A DNA stretch of 48,374 nucleotides, taken from positions 1 to 48,374 of the forward strand of contig JAGGYC010000156.1 of the NCBI GenBank assembly GCA_021162745.1, read 5' to 3'. The number at the start of each line of letters is the position of its first letter. Position 1 is the first letter of the stretch. Source of the DNA: Desulfuromonas sp. (GTDB taxonomy: Bacteria > Desulfobacterota > Desulfuromonadia > Desulfuromonadales > Desulfuromonadaceae). Under the pieces are notes generated by a model, which was not told where the DNA came from, made no database searches, and saw nothing but the letters and a program-made list of their open reading frames with translations. The position numbers were made by a program, and so were the translations under genes. Below are positions 24,976 to 34,250 of this stretch, in pieces.

Positions 24976-25473
24976 TTAGTTTGGAAAGTCTGGCGTTGCC
25001 AGGCGCACATCACGTATCTCTTTGTTGGCCGCAACAATGCCTTCGCAGCAGCCGCTGACGTTACATAAGGCGGCCCCTTTAGTGAAGTCGGGGCTGGGGG
25101 TGGCACCGATAAATACCATGGATGCTTGCTCGTTACAGTGGCAGTTAATGAGCTTTTCTAGGGCGATACCACAGTGGGGGCAGTAGAGATCATCTTTTTC
25201 ACCGGCGATACGTTGGCTGGATAGCACCAGTTCGTCGTGGTCGCCTTCGACGGCGGAGATGACAAATTCTCCTTCGCGGTTTTCCCCTTTGAATTTGAGA
25301 TGAATAGCGCTGACGCCTTGGAATTGATGGTCGGCACTGAGCAGGTTGCAGCCTTTGGGACAGTAGGCCGTTTTGACAATGTGGGGTTTGGGGGCCGCGG
25401 TGGATTGCGTCGATTGGATCGGTGGGTTGTTCGGGTAAATCCAGCAGCCGTTATTGTTGAAGCGTTTTTTCAT
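24976..25473 (-). CDS. Cysteine-rich protein with paired CxxC motifs, unknown
   Basis: The ATG at 25473 follows GGGAG and gives 165 residues (MKKRFNNNGCWIYPNNPP). The Cys motifs are CPKGC (about residue 38-42), CPHC (about 97-100), CHC (about 110-112), a single Cys near 136 and CC near 142. The first pairs look like a split zinc ribbon; the others could bind metal as well. There are no membrane segments and no signal peptide. I know no family for it. It is convergent with btuB and shares that gene's terminator region. Confidence 0.6.
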   Translation of the reverse strand: MKKRFNNNGCWIYPNNPPIQSTQSTAAPKPHIVKTAYCPKGCNLLSADHQFQGVSAIHLKFKGENREGEFVISAVEGDHDELVLSSQRIAGEKDDLYCPHCGIALEKLINCHCNEQASMVFIGATPSPDFTKGAALCNVSGCCEGIVAANKEIRDVRLATPDFPN

Positions 25474-25697
25474 CCTGTTCTCCCTGATTGGGTGCCCGTC
25501 GATATGACACATACGTGTCGTTATTTCTGTCAAATAAGACCAGCCTGCGAGGGTATATATGCGTTTATATCGAAGGTTTTAACGCAATGCGAGGAGAAAT
25601 TATAGCTTAAGGTACTGGACAATGCTACGGGGAACGATAATCTTCAATGGTGGATTGAAACTGAAAATACTTTAAAAATCAATTTAAGGAGGGTGTC

Positions 25698-26318
25698 GTG
25701 AAAAATTATTTCGTGTTGATGCTGGTTGTCGGATTGATGCTGGGTGGCTGTGAAAAAGAGAAGGTGTCGGCGCCGGAACCGCAACCGACAGAGCAGGCTA
25801 AGCCGACAATCGTCGAGCAGGTGAAAGAATCTGCGAATAATGTTGTCGAACAGGCGACTGAGGTGGTTGATTCGGCTGCACAAATGGTTAAGGATAGTGG
25901 TGTTGCTACTGAACAGGCGGTGAAAGAGGTTGTGGCTACGGCAGCAGAGGATGTCAGTGCTGTTGCTGAGGTTGTTGAACAGAAAGCTGAAGCGATTGTC
26001 GATGCGGCTGAGCAGCAGGTGGCCGATGTAAAGCAGGAGGGGGCGCAGCTGGTCAATAATCTGGTTGATAGTGCTGTTGCCGTTCCAGAGGTTCCGGCTC
26101 TGCAGGCGTCGCAGACGGTAGTATTCGAATGTGACAAAGGTAACGTTACCCTGGCCCATGCCCAGCATGGTGAAGAGTATGGTTGCCCGAGCTGCCATGG
26201 TGCGTCAGCCCCTGGTCCGCTTGAGTTGGGTAAGACTAAGGCGCATACCCTGTGTAAAACCTGTCACAAGGCAAAAAAAGCCGGACCGACCTCATGCAGT
26301 GGATGTCATAAAAAATAA
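25698..26318 (+). CDS. Triheme c7-type cytochrome lipoprotein with long helical spacer
   Basis: The 206-residue protein begins with a lipoprotein signal (LMLGGC, Cys18). Residues about 35-130 are a charged, Ala/Val/Glu-rich helical stretch with heptad-like EQ/VV repeats. The C-terminal about 70 residues carry three heme-attachment motifs, CPSCH, CKTCH and CSGCH, with extra histidines (LAHAQHGEE) for axial ligation, as in c7-class cytochromes. It should therefore be an electron carrier held off the membrane by the helical arm, on the periplasmic side. GGAGGGTGTC precedes the start. A strong terminator follows. Confidence 0.85.
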   Translation: MKNYFVLMLVVGLMLGGCEKEKVSAPEPQPTEQAKPTIVEQVKESANNVVEQATEVVDSAAQMVKDSGVATEQAVKEVVATAAEDVSAVAEVVEQKAEAIVDAAEQQVADVKQEGAQLVNNLVDSAVAVPEVPALQASQTVVFECDKGNVTLAHAQHGEEYGCPSCHGASAPGPLELGKTKAHTLCKTCHKAKKAGPTSCSGCHKK

Positions 26319-26340
26319 CCCGGTTTGTATCGAGACGGAA

Positions 26341-26375
26341 AAGCCGCTACGACAATCGTCGTAGCGGCTTTTTTT
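26341..26375. terminator. Bidirectional terminator between cytochrome and aminotransferase
   Basis: AAGCCGCTACGAC and its exact reverse complement flank an AATC loop, followed by T7 on the plus strand. It separates two convergent genes. Confidence 0.9.
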
Positions 26376-26396
26376 ATTTGTTGTTTTGGTGTTGAA

Positions 26397-27545
26397 TTAC
26401 CGTTGGTGTAGCCACTGTTCCAGCCGGTCCATCGCATCGCGTAGCTTGTCCAGCGAGTTGGCGTAGGAGAAGCGCAGGAATCCTTCGGCACCACTGCCAA
26501 AGTCGATGCCGGGGGTGACGGCAACGCCGGTGCTGTCGAGAATCTTACGGGCCAATGCCAGTGAATTGGTGCTGAGGTGACGGGCATCGGCCAGCACATA
26601 AAATGCTCCGACTGGTTCACTGTGGATGGGAAAGCCGAGCTGGCGCAAGCGTGCAACGATAAATTGCCGCCGTTCATCATAGGCGCTGCGCATGGCCGTG
26701 ACGTCCTCCTGGCAATCACGCAGGGCGGTGATCCCAGCATATTGGATGAAGCTGCTGGCACAGATGAGAAAGTTCTGGTGGAGATTCTGCAGCACCCGCA
26801 CGGCAGCGAGGGGGGCGATGAGGTAGCCGAGGCGCCAGCCGGTCATGGCATAGGCCTTGGAAAAGCCGCCGAGGACAAAGGCTTGATCGGTAAATTCAAG
26901 GATGCTGTGTTCTTCGCCCTGATAGGTGAGGCCGTGATAGATCTCATCGGAGATGATCGGCACATCTAACTCGGCAAGCTGTTGCAGCCAGTCGGTGGGT
27001 ATCAGTGAGCCGGTCGGGTTGGAGGGGGAGTTGATGAGGATACCGCGGCTGCGTGGGCTGAGCACTTTTTTTACCTCGGCGGGACGCGGTTGAAAACCGT
27101 CTTCGGCACGGGTGAGGATCTCAACGGGGGTGCCACCGTTAAAGCGGATGAAGTTGGCGTAGCAGGCATAGCCGGGGTTGGTGAGGATCAGCTCGTCGCC
27201 GGGGTCGAGTAGAGCCGCAAACAGCAACAGCATCAATGGACTGGTGCCCGCTGAAACCAGCACTTGCTCCGGGACAATGGTCACGCCGTAGCGCTGTAGA
27301 TAATGGTGGCAGATCTGCTGGCGCAGTTCAAGTAGGCCGAGGGAATGGGTGTAGGTGGTATGCCCGGCTTCGATGGCCTGTGTTGCCGCTGTAATAATTT
27401 TCTGTGGGGTTGGAAAGTCGGGTTCTCCCAGACACAGATAGATGATCTCACGTCCCTGTTGTTCAAGTAGCTTTGCCTGTTCCATGATCTCCATGGCAAG
27501 AAATGGGGTGACTTGGCGGGCGCGTTGTGACAAATGCAGCGACAT
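26397..27545 (-). CDS. Class I/II pyridoxal-phosphate aminotransferase
   Basis: The start at 27545 (MSLHLSQRARQ) is behind AAGGAG and gives 382 residues. The fold-type I aminotransferase pattern is clear: LGEPDFPTP (substrate loop), SAGTSPLMLLLFAALLDPGDE, NPGYACY, the NSPSNPTG motif, DEIYHGL and the lysine motif GGFSKAYAMTGWRLGYL that binds PLP, then FLRFSYANS near the end. It is like the aspartate/alanine aminotransferase group; substrate cannot be set from sequence alone. It is divergent from the macrodomain gene, with a palindromic repeat in between. Confidence 0.92.
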   Translation of the reverse strand: MSLHLSQRARQVTPFLAMEIMEQAKLLEQQGREIIYLCLGEPDFPTPQKIITAATQAIEAGHTTYTHSLGLLELRQQICHHYLQRYGVTIVPEQVLVSAGTSPLMLLLFAALLDPGDELILTNPGYACYANFIRFNGGTPVEILTRAEDGFQPRPAEVKKVLSPRSRGILINSPSNPTGSLIPTDWLQQLAELDVPIISDEIYHGLTYQGEEHSILEFTDQAFVLGGFSKAYAMTGWRLGYLIAPLAAVRVLQNLHQNFLICASSFIQYAGITALRDCQEDVTAMRSAYDERRQFIVARLRQLGFPIHSEPVGAFYVLADARHLSTNSLALARKILDSTGVAVTPGIDFGSGAEGFLRFSYANSLDKLRDAMDRLEQWLHQR

Positions 27546-27633
27546 CGAATTCTCCTTGTGAATTGTTTTGTTGAGCACTTGCCTGTCTGGACAATATGCG
27601 TCAGACGGCTATATTTGACAAGGGATCATCCTG

Positions 27634-27797
27634 GGAGGCTGTCGGACTTTACAAGAATCTACTGCGAAACCGCCTGATCGGTCCATATTTCCGTAGATTT
27701 TCGACAAATAGCGGTGCTATTAGCTCTCAAATCTTCGAAAATCTGCCCTCGAACAGTCGATTTCTCGTTACGATCCGCAAAGCCCGACAGCTGCCTA
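27634..27797 (+). repeat. Palindromic ~165 bp element, copy 1
   Basis: The ends are imperfect inverted repeats (GGAGGCTGTCGGACTTT and, reversed, GGCAGCTGTCGGGCTTT). The inner stem is CGTAGATTT (27692-27700) with AAATCTTCG (27729-27737) around a nested AATAGC/GCTATT pair. Similar elements lie at 33385-33547 (opposite orientation) and 44748-44913. It sits between the divergent aminotransferase and macrodomain genes. Confidence 0.85.
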
Positions 27798-27827
27798 GTG
27801 AAATGCCGGATTTAACAAGGAGTGGAT

Positions 27828-28352
27828 ATGAAACGGATTGAGATTGTTAAGGGCGATATTGCTCAGTTGCAGGTCGAAGCCATTGTCAACGCCGCCAATC
27901 GATCGCTGCTGGGCGGTGGTGGTGTTGATGGGGCGATCCATCGTGCTGCCGGACCTGAGTTGCTGGCTGAATGCCGCAGCTTGGGTGGTTGCGATACCGG
28001 CGATGCCAAACTGACCAAGGGCTATGCGTTGCCCGCCCGTTATGTGATCCATACCGTCGGCCCAGTGTGGCACGGCGGTGATCAGCATGAGGAGCAGCTG
28101 TTGGCTTCCTGCTATCGGCAGAGTTTGAAACTGGCGGTTGCCCATGACGTGCGTTCCATCGCTTTTCCGGCCATCAGCTGTGGTGTGTATCATTTTCCCG
28201 TGGAGCTTGCCTGTGAAATTGCCGTGCGCGAGGTGTGTGTGGCCCTCGAACAGAGCAGTGTATTGGAGCGGGTCGTTTTTGCCTGTTTTGATGACGAGGT
28301 ATATCAGGCATTACAGCGCAGCTTGGCCCGGCGGCGAACCGCTCAGCACTAA
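27828..28352 (+). CDS. Macrodomain protein, probable ADP-ribose hydrolase
   Basis: A 174-residue single macrodomain of the YmdB/MacroD type, which binds ADP-ribose and removes it or its acetyl esters from substrates. The motifs are [24 protein letters not shown] (residues about 19-42, with the Asn and Gly-rich binding loop) and [13 protein letters not shown] (the second ligand loop). The ATG at 27828 has AAGGAG at 5 nt; a GTG two codons earlier is also possible. Its last bases overlap the end of the convergent small membrane gene by 4 nt. Confidence 0.93.
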   Translation: MKRIEIVKGDIAQLQVEAIVNAANRSLLGGGGVDGAIHRAAGPELLAECRSLGGCDTGDAKLTKGYALPARYVIHTVGPVWHGGDQHEEQLLASCYRQSLKLAVAHDVRSIAFPAISCGVYHFPVELACEIAVREVCVALEQSSVLERVVFACFDDEVYQALQRSLARRRTAQH

Positions 28353-28549
28353 AGGGGCAGGGGCCGCCAGAATATCTTGCCGCCATTGAGCAGAGCGATG
28401 GCAACGCTGATGTCGAGGCCGGCAACGGCGGATAATAACCAATAGTGATCACTGGCCAGCCGTGACAGGGTGGCACCGAGGAATATCATCAGACTGAGAA
28501 AAAGGAAGAAGCGCGGACGGTAACATTGCCACAGCTTGGGCTGCCGCAA
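28349..28549 (-). CDS. Small two-helix membrane protein, probable frameshift at the start
   Basis: A TTG at 28549 opens a frame of 66 residues with two membrane segments ([15 protein letters not shown] and [18 protein letters not shown]), somewhat like the membrane half of YgaP/DUF2892 proteins. The frame remains open upstream (HHNRSTSDDPPSTAESFSG) but without ATG. In a second frame, an ATG near 28663 behind AGGGATAGAT starts MSGKNTYSNSSQ and would join this one after a single-base shift. A frameshifted gene is likely; a TTG start is the alternative. Confidence 0.5.
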   Translation of the reverse strand: MRQPKLWQCYRPRFFLFLSLMIFLGATLSRLASDHYWLLSAVAGLDISVAIALLNGGKIFWRPLPL

Positions 28550-28725
28550 TACCAGATAAATGCCGCTAAAAGATTCAGCTGTTGATGGTGGATCATCGCT
28601 TGTTGACCTGTTATGGTGGATGCTGTGGATTGGCTGGAGTTACTGTAAGTATTTTTTCCGCTCATATCTATCCCTGTTTCGTTGTTTTTATCCGCTAGGC
28701 GATACGTGGCTTGCATGAGGACTCT

Positions 28726-30138
28726 ATGAGAAAAACAAAAGTTGTATGTACTATTGGCCCCGCTTCGGCAGATGAAACGATTATTGAACAGATGATCGAC
28801 AGTGGGATGAATGTTGCACGCCTCAATTTTTCTCACGGTGATCATGTCTCCCATCATCGGCTGATTGAGCGAATCCGCAAAGTGGCAGCGCTCAAACAGC
28901 AGCCGGTGGCTATTTTGCAGGATCTGTGTGGACCGAAAATTCGCCTGGGGCAGCTGCCGGAGCAGGGGATACGACTGAATCAGGGTGATCCGGTGGTGCT
29001 GTGTTCTTCCGATGATGCGGCAAACGGTGCATTGCCGGTGGATTATCCTGAGCTGTATCGTGATGTTGATGTCGGCAATTCGATCATGCTGGCGGATGGC
29101 TTGATGGAGCTGCGGGTCGAGGCGATCCATCCACCCAATGTTCAATGTGTCGTGGTGAGCGGCGGTACGGCCTACAGTCGTAAAGGGGTCAATATGCCGT
29201 CGAGTGAATTGAGTATCCCCGCCTTTACCGCTAAGGATCGTGCTGACCTACTGTTTGGTCTTGAGCAGGGGATTGATATTGTCGCCCTGTCCTTTGTGCG
29301 TAGTGCCGTCGATCTGGACGAACTGCGCGCGATCATTGATGCGGCAGAACGGCGACCGAAACTGGTGGCAAAGATTGAAAAGCCGCAGGCCGTGGAACAT
29401 ATTGATGAGATTCTCGACGTCGTTGATGCGGTGATGATCGCCCGTGGTGATCTGGGTGTTGAAGTGCCGCTGGAGCAGGTGCCGGTGTTGCAAAAGCAGT
29501 TGATCCAGAGGGCGCGGCTTAAGGGTAAGGCGGTGATCACCGCGACACAGATGTTGTCCAGCATGGTCTCTAGCCCCCGACCCACCCGCGCCGAAGCCAA
29601 CGATGCGGCCAATGCGATCTTTGATGGTACCGATGCGCTGATGCTTTCAGACGAAACGGCGTCAGGCAATTATCCTGTCGAGGCTACCCAGGTGCTTGAT
29701 CGTATTGCCCGTGCGACTGAGCCGCATCTGGATTATGCTCTGAGCATGAATCAATTGGCTGATGTCGATCCGCCGTCGGTGTCGTGGGCGGTGGGGCACG
29801 CGGCCGTGACCTTAGCCGGAGATTTGCGTGCTTCGGCGATTGTCGCCTATACTCAGTCCGGGTTTACCGCCTCCTGCGTGTCGCAATTTCGGCCGAGCTG
29901 TCCGGTGTTGGCGTTGTCGACCGATGCGCAGCGCTGTCGACAGATGAATTTGCTGTGGGGCGTTGTGCCGGTGTTGATTGAGCCGTGCAAGGATACCGAA
30001 GAGATGTTCTGTCGCGCCCGTGAAGAGGTGGTTAAACGCAACTTGGCACAATCGGAACAGCGGATCGTTGTTACCGCCGGCACCCCGTTGTGGCAGCCGG
30101 GTTCAACCAATTTATTGAAAGTGATTGAGCTGGCGTAA
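28726..30138 (+). CDS. pyk: Pyruvate kinase
   Basis: Pyruvate kinase turns phosphoenolpyruvate and ADP into pyruvate and ATP, the last step of glycolysis. The ATG at 28726 is chosen over a TTG at 28711 because it has GAGG at 7 nt and matches the usual start MRKTKVVCTIGPAS. The 470-residue protein has NFSHG, the active-site KIEKPQAVEHIDEIL, the magnesium-binding MIARGDLGVE and TRAEANDAANAIFDGTDALMLSDETA. The allosteric C domain is at about 345-470. It is single and complete, 21 bp ahead of a HEAT-repeat gene. Confidence 0.96.
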   Translation: MRKTKVVCTIGPASADETIIEQMIDSGMNVARLNFSHGDHVSHHRLIERIRKVAALKQQPVAILQDLCGPKIRLGQLPEQGIRLNQGDPVVLCSSDDAANGALPVDYPELYRDVDVGNSIMLADGLMELRVEAIHPPNVQCVVVSGGTAYSRKGVNMPSSELSIPAFTAKDRADLLFGLEQGIDIVALSFVRSAVDLDELRAIIDAAERRPKLVAKIEKPQAVEHIDEILDVVDAVMIARGDLGVEVPLEQVPVLQKQLIQRARLKGKAVITATQMLSSMVSSPRPTRAEANDAANAIFDGTDALMLSDETASGNYPVEATQVLDRIARATEPHLDYALSMNQLADVDPPSVSWAVGHAAVTLAGDLRASAIVAYTQSGFTASCVSQFRPSCPVLALSTDAQRCRQMNLLWGVVPVLIEPCKDTEEMFCRAREEVVKRNLAQSEQRIVVTAGTPLWQPGSTNLLKVIELA

Positions 30139-30159
30139 CTGTCTGGAACTGGAGTAGAG

Positions 30160-30684
30160 ATGGAAGCACAACGACGTGAGGCTCTTATCGGCGCGTTGCA
30201 GGATGGTGACCGAGGTGTACGGCAGGCTGCGGCTCTGGAGCAGATAGAGCAGCGCCAAGATAGCGACGCGTTACTCAAACAGTTGGCACATTCTGAACGG
30301 ACCAACCGTATTGCTGCGCTGTATGGTTTGGAATCGGTTGACAGTGACGCTATCCAGACGGCGTTGTGCGCTATGCTCAAGGATGACGATGCGGATGTGC
30401 GGGCGGTGGCAGTGCAGGTCGTGGGGCGTAAAGGCTATCCGGCCGCCCTTGCCGAGTTGGTCCGTTGTCTGCAGGATGATACGGCTGTTGCCGTTTATGC
30501 GGCACAGGCTCTTGCCGGTTACGCTGATCAGCGCTTGATCCCCTACTATGAAGCGGTGATCCGCAGCGGAGATGAGCAGTTGCAGTGCGCCTGTGTTCAG
30601 GCGGTTGCCGCCTGGCAACGAATTTCATTGTACTGCTTACGTTTAACCCATTTTCCACGCTGGAGCAATTCGATCAACGCTTGA
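30160..30684 (+). CDS. HEAT-repeat protein, probably truncated at its end
   Basis: Residues 1-150 make four to five HEAT/PBS-lyase-like repeats (for example DADVRAVAVQVVGRKGYPAALAELVRCLQDD), a helical scaffold for protein contacts. The last about 27 residues read through the antisense of the opposite HEAT gene (30597-31818) and do not look like a repeat. The true C-terminus seems to have been lost where the two genes meet. GGAGTAGAG lies before the ATG, and the gene follows pyk closely. Confidence 0.7.
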   Translation: MEAQRREALIGALQDGDRGVRQAAALEQIEQRQDSDALLKQLAHSERTNRIAALYGLESVDSDAIQTALCAMLKDDDADVRAVAVQVVGRKGYPAALAELVRCLQDDTAVAVYAAQALAGYADQRLIPYYEAVIRSGDEQLQCACVQAVAAWQRISLYCLRLTHFPRWSNSINA

Positions 30685-31818
30685 CTGCATTCCGCAGTGC
30701 CAATTTCGCTCAACGCCATGATGGCATCGCGTACCTGGCTTTTATGATTGAGGAATGGGTCGCGCTGGCAGGCGATCTTAATCAGTGTCGGTACCGCCGC
30801 CGAATCCGCTTGGGCACCGAGGGCAAGAATAATCTGATTCGGGAATTCGTAGTTTGGGCTCTCCAACTGGGTGATCAGCGTTTGAGTTGCTTCGGTGGTT
30901 TTGACCCGCGCCAGGGCGCGGATCGCCTCTTTGGCTACCCGACCATCGGGGTAATCCAGAAAGGGGATGAACACGCCGACCAGCTGTGGTCTGCGATTTT
31001 CACTGAGGATGGTGATGGCATTGCGGGTGACAAACCAGCGCTCATTATCCAGGGAGTCGATGAGGTGAGGGAATACCGCTTCACCCATAGTGACCAGCAG
31101 CTGACTGAGGAATTTGCGTAGTTTGTGATCCCGTTCTTCACTTAAGCGCTGAATCAACAGGTTGCCTATCTCTTCGGCCGGCAGCTCTTGAATCGTGCGG
31201 TTGATCAGATGTTGCTGGTGGCTGTCTGATGCATTGTCGATCAGCAGATCGATTAACGGTTTGCCACTCAGCGAGGCCAGCGCCTGACATAATACCCGGA
31301 CATAGCGCGGTGGCGTCACGGTTGTCGCGGGTTCCCTGTTGCTCTTCCATCGAGTGTTTGCGTGAACGGATGGCGGCCAAATCGAGCTCATTGGTCCATA
31401 GCGTAGAAACGTGCTGCTGTTCCAGTAGTTCCTGAACCCCACCCTGCGCGGAGACCGTCGCAGGCTCATTGCTGCTGATGCGTGCCACAGCCAATAGGTG
31501 CCGATCGATGAGGTCAGGCAGTATCGTCAGGAGTTTTACCTTGTGGGCAAACAGCCGTTCGGCCAAAGAGGTCGGCAACGGGCTTTTGCTGAGCAGGGGC
31601 TGATCGTTGACGAGAAATTGCTGACGCCTGACCATGAGTACGATGGGCTGACCATCGCGTTGAAGCACGGTGCTGAACAGGTCGAGAGAGTTCTGGATGG
31701 CGATATTGAGCGCCGGGTGGCCGTCGGGATAGTAGCTGACATTTCTAAGTAGCTTGGCAAAGCCGATCAGCGTATTTTCCAGCGCCGTGTCGCTGAAACC
31801 TTCCATTGATAAGCCCAT
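30597..31818 (-). pseudogene. HEAT-repeat protein gene interrupted by one frameshift
   Basis: Two overlapping frames form one logical gene of about 405 codons. The first (from ATG at 31818) encodes an N-terminal domain (FAKLLRNVSYYPDGHPALN ... QFLVNDQPL ... LWTNELDLAAI) of a type seen in Desulfuromonadales HEAT proteins. The second, from about 31310 on, continues with ALASLSGKPLIDLLIDNASD and six or more HEAT-like repeats to 30597. The switch falls near 31300-31325, where the first frame degenerates (GTRDNRDATA). A single-base indel, true or from sequencing, is the simplest explanation. Confidence 0.75.
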
Positions 31819-31909
31819 TCGTCTTTAGCGCAAATATTCCGTGTCTGATCTGATTCGCCCAGCATAGCTTTTAGGTGGGAATTTGTAAATTATTTAGAGG
31901 ATGGTGCCG

Positions 31910-31941
31910 TGCCGCTGCTGTTGTTATGAACAGCAGCGGCA
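31910..31941 (-). terminator. Hairpin after hemL, no T-run
   Basis: TGCCGCTGCTGTT and its exact reverse complement flank a 6-nt loop (GTTATG) 21 bp past the hemL stop. The flanks lack a T-run on either strand, so it may protect mRNA 3' ends or need a factor for termination. Confidence 0.5.
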
Positions 31942-31962
31942 TGACGGGTTTGATGGCGTAAT

Positions 31963-33246
31963 CTACACGGCTGCCAAAGCTTTGGCAGCGGCCTCAATAG
32001 TCTGATCGAGATCGTCCTTGCTGTGAGCAATGCTCATGAAGCCCGCTTCAAACTGGGATGGCGCCAGATTGATGCCGCTATCGAGCATGGAGCGGAAATA
32101 TCGACCGAAGGCCTCGGTGTCGCTGCCCAGGGCATCGTTGAAGTTGTTGACCAGCCCTGCGCAGAAGTAGGTGCAGAACATGCCGCCGACGCGTTGCAGG
32201 CAGGTGGTGACACCGGCCTGGGTCGCGGCCTGACGCAGCCCTGCTTCGAGATAGGCACTCTTCTCCTCAATCTGCTGATAGAAGCCCTCTTCCTGAAGTA
32301 GTTTCAGGGTGGCGATGCCGGCACTCATGGCCAGCGGGTTGCCCGACAGGGTTCCCGCCTGGTAGACGCCGCCCTCGGGAGAGAGCTGATCCATCAACTC
32401 TTTTTTGCCGCCGAAGGCACCAACGGGCAGGCCACCACCGATGATTTTACCCAGGCAAACCAGATCGCCACGCACGTCGAAGCGTTCCTGAGCACCGCCG
32501 TAGGCAACGCGGAAGCCGGTCATTACCTCATCAATAATCAGGATAATGCCTTCGGTAGTACACAGCTCGCGAATCCCTTGCAGGAATCCGGGCTGAGGCG
32601 GTACGCAGCCCATGTTGCCGGCAATTGGCTCGATAATGATACAGGCGATCTCATCTTTGTTGGCGGCGACCATGCTCTTGACGTCGTCAAGATCGTTATA
32701 GGTGGCGGTCAAGGTGTATTTGGCGAAATCAGCCGGGATACCCGGTGAGGTGGGGACGCCAAAGGTCGCGGCGCCGCTGCCCGCTTTAACCAGCAGCGAA
32801 TCGGCGTGGCCATGGTAGCAGCCGTCGAATTTGAGGATCTTGTCACGACCGGTGCAGCCACGGGCGAGACGGATGGCGCTCATGGTCGCTTCGGTGCCCG
32901 AGGAGACCATGCGCACCATTTCGATGTTGGGGTAGGCTTCACAGACCATGTTGGCCAGTTCGATCTCCTTATAGGTGGGAGCGCCGAACGATGCGCCACC
33001 GGCGGCAGCCTGCTGGATCGCCTCAACTACCTTGGGGTGGCAGTGGCCCAGAATCATCGGTCCCCAGGAGCCGACATAGTCGATGTAGCTCTGGTTGTCG
33101 GCATCGTAGATACGACTGCCTGCGGCATGGTCGATAAACAGTGGCTCGCAGCCGACGGATTTAAAGGCACGGACCGGGCTGTTGACACCACCGGGGATCA
33201 CCTGTTTGGCTTGATTGAAATAGTCATGTGATTGATCATGTTTCAT
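31963..33246 (-). CDS. hemL: Glutamate-1-semialdehyde 2,1-aminomutase
   Basis: HemL makes 5-aminolevulinate from glutamate-1-semialdehyde, the tetrapyrrole precursor needed for heme and cobalamin. The ATG at 33246 behind AGGAGAATTTTT gives 427 residues, the usual length; the frame runs on upstream into a palindromic repeat, which is not coding. The motifs are [14 protein letters not shown] at the start, [42 protein letters not shown] and the PLP lysine in [17 protein letters not shown]. The C5 pathway agrees with a deltaproteobacterium. It is divergent from coaE. Confidence 0.97.
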   Translation of the reverse strand: MKHDQSHDYFNQAKQVIPGGVNSPVRAFKSVGCEPLFIDHAAGSRIYDADNQSYIDYVGSWGPMILGHCHPKVVEAIQQAAAGGASFGAPTYKEIELANMVCEAYPNIEMVRMVSSGTEATMSAIRLARGCTGRDKILKFDGCYHGHADSLLVKAGSGAATFGVPTSPGIPADFAKYTLTATYNDLDDVKSMVAANKDEIACIIIEPIAGNMGCVPPQPGFLQGIRELCTTEGIILIIDEVMTGFRVAYGGAQERFDVRGDLVCLGKIIGGGLPVGAFGGKKELMDQLSPEGGVYQAGTLSGNPLAMSAGIATLKLLQEEGFYQQIEEKSAYLEAGLRQAATQAGVTTCLQRVGGMFCTYFCAGLVNNFNDALGSDTEAFGRYFRSMLDSGINLAPSQFEAGFMSIAHSKDDLDQTIEAAAKALAAV

Positions 33247-33384
33247 AAAAATTCTCCTGGCGAAGATATTCACATTAATTGGCAGATATTGGCGTTTGCA
33301 TGTTGAGATGATACAGTGGCGAGCGCAGAGCGCCTTTGTCGGGATAAGGCGCGTGCAGTCTATTTTGTAACGACATGGATGCAA

Positions 33385-33547
33385 GGAGGCTGTCCGAGAA
33401 TACGTGCCGTAGCGAGAAATCGGCTGTTTGAGGACAGATTTTCGTAGGTTTGAGAGCGAATAGCAAGCTATTTGTCGAAAACATACGGAAATATGAACCG
33501 ATCAGGCGGTTTCGTAGTAGGCACTTGTATTGTCGGACAGTCTCCTA
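33385..33547 (-). repeat. Palindromic ~165 bp element, copy 2 (inverted)
   Basis: It reads as copies 1 and 3 on the minus strand. The outer inverted repeats are GGAGGCTGTCCGA and, reversed, TAGGAGACTGTCCGA. The inner stem is CGTAGGTTT (33443-33451) with AAACATACG (33479-33487). It occupies the region between the divergent hemL and coaE genes. Confidence 0.85.
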
Positions 33548-33614
33548 TTATAACGCCTGACTGCTTGTCAAGCGGTGCGATGATGGATAATCCCCTGTTT
33601 TTAAGGGGTTAGCG

Positions 33615-34232
33615 GTGGGGAAGAGAATGGTTCTTGGTGTGACCGGAGGAATTGCCAGCGGTAAAAGCACCGTGGTGGCGATGTTGCAGCGCCTCGGGGC
33701 GCAAATTGTCAGTGCCGATCAGCTGTCACGGGAGTTGGTGGAGCCTGGCTCGTCGGCTCTAAGTGCTCTGATGAAGCGTTTTGGTGAGCAGATTCTACAT
33801 GCGGATGGCACGCTGAATCGCCAGCAGCTTGGTACGATTGTCTTTGCCGACGAAGAGGCGCGTCATGATCTTGAAGCGATCCTTCATCCGGCCATCGCAG
33901 AATTGTCGCAGCAGCGGTTACGGCAGGCTGCAGAACAGGTGGGGCAAGACGGGCTGGTGGTCTACGAAGCGCCACTGTTGTACGAGGCCGGTGCGGAAGG
34001 GCGGGTCGATAAGGTGCTGAGTATTGTGGTTGATGATCAGGTGCAGCTGCGACGGTTGATGGGCCGTGACAATAGCGATGCCGATGTCGCACAACAACGG
34101 ATTGACGCTCAGATGCCGCAGGGTGAAAAAGCACGTCGTGCTGATTATATCATTGATAATTCCGCGGGGTTGGAGCAACTACAACGGCAGGTTGAAGAGC
34201 TGTATGGTCAGTTGTTGGCTGGTGGGAGATAG
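33615..34232 (+). CDS. coaE: Dephospho-CoA kinase
   Basis: CoaE phosphorylates the 3' hydroxyl of the ribose in dephospho-CoA, the last step of coenzyme A synthesis. The 205-residue protein starts at GTG 33615 behind AAGGGG (an ATG four codons later is possible) and has the P-loop GVTGGIASGKST, DQLSRELVEPG, LHPAI and VVYEAPLLYEAG. A typical complete member of the family. It is followed by a REP-like repeat. Confidence 0.95.
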   Translation: MGKRMVLGVTGGIASGKSTVVAMLQRLGAQIVSADQLSRELVEPGSSALSALMKRFGEQILHADGTLNRQQLGTIVFADEEARHDLEAILHPAIAELSQQRLRQAAEQVGQDGLVVYEAPLLYEAGAEGRVDKVLSIVVDDQVQLRRLMGRDNSDADVAQQRIDAQMPQGEKARRADYIIDNSAGLEQLQRQVEELYGQLLAGGR

Positions 34233-34250
34233 CCTTGGTGTGTAAGAATC

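Noticed and set aside
33247-33384. N-terminal extension of hemL to 33384
   Set aside because: The extra residues resemble no hemL, and the ATG at 33246 has the correct ribosome site and start sequence.
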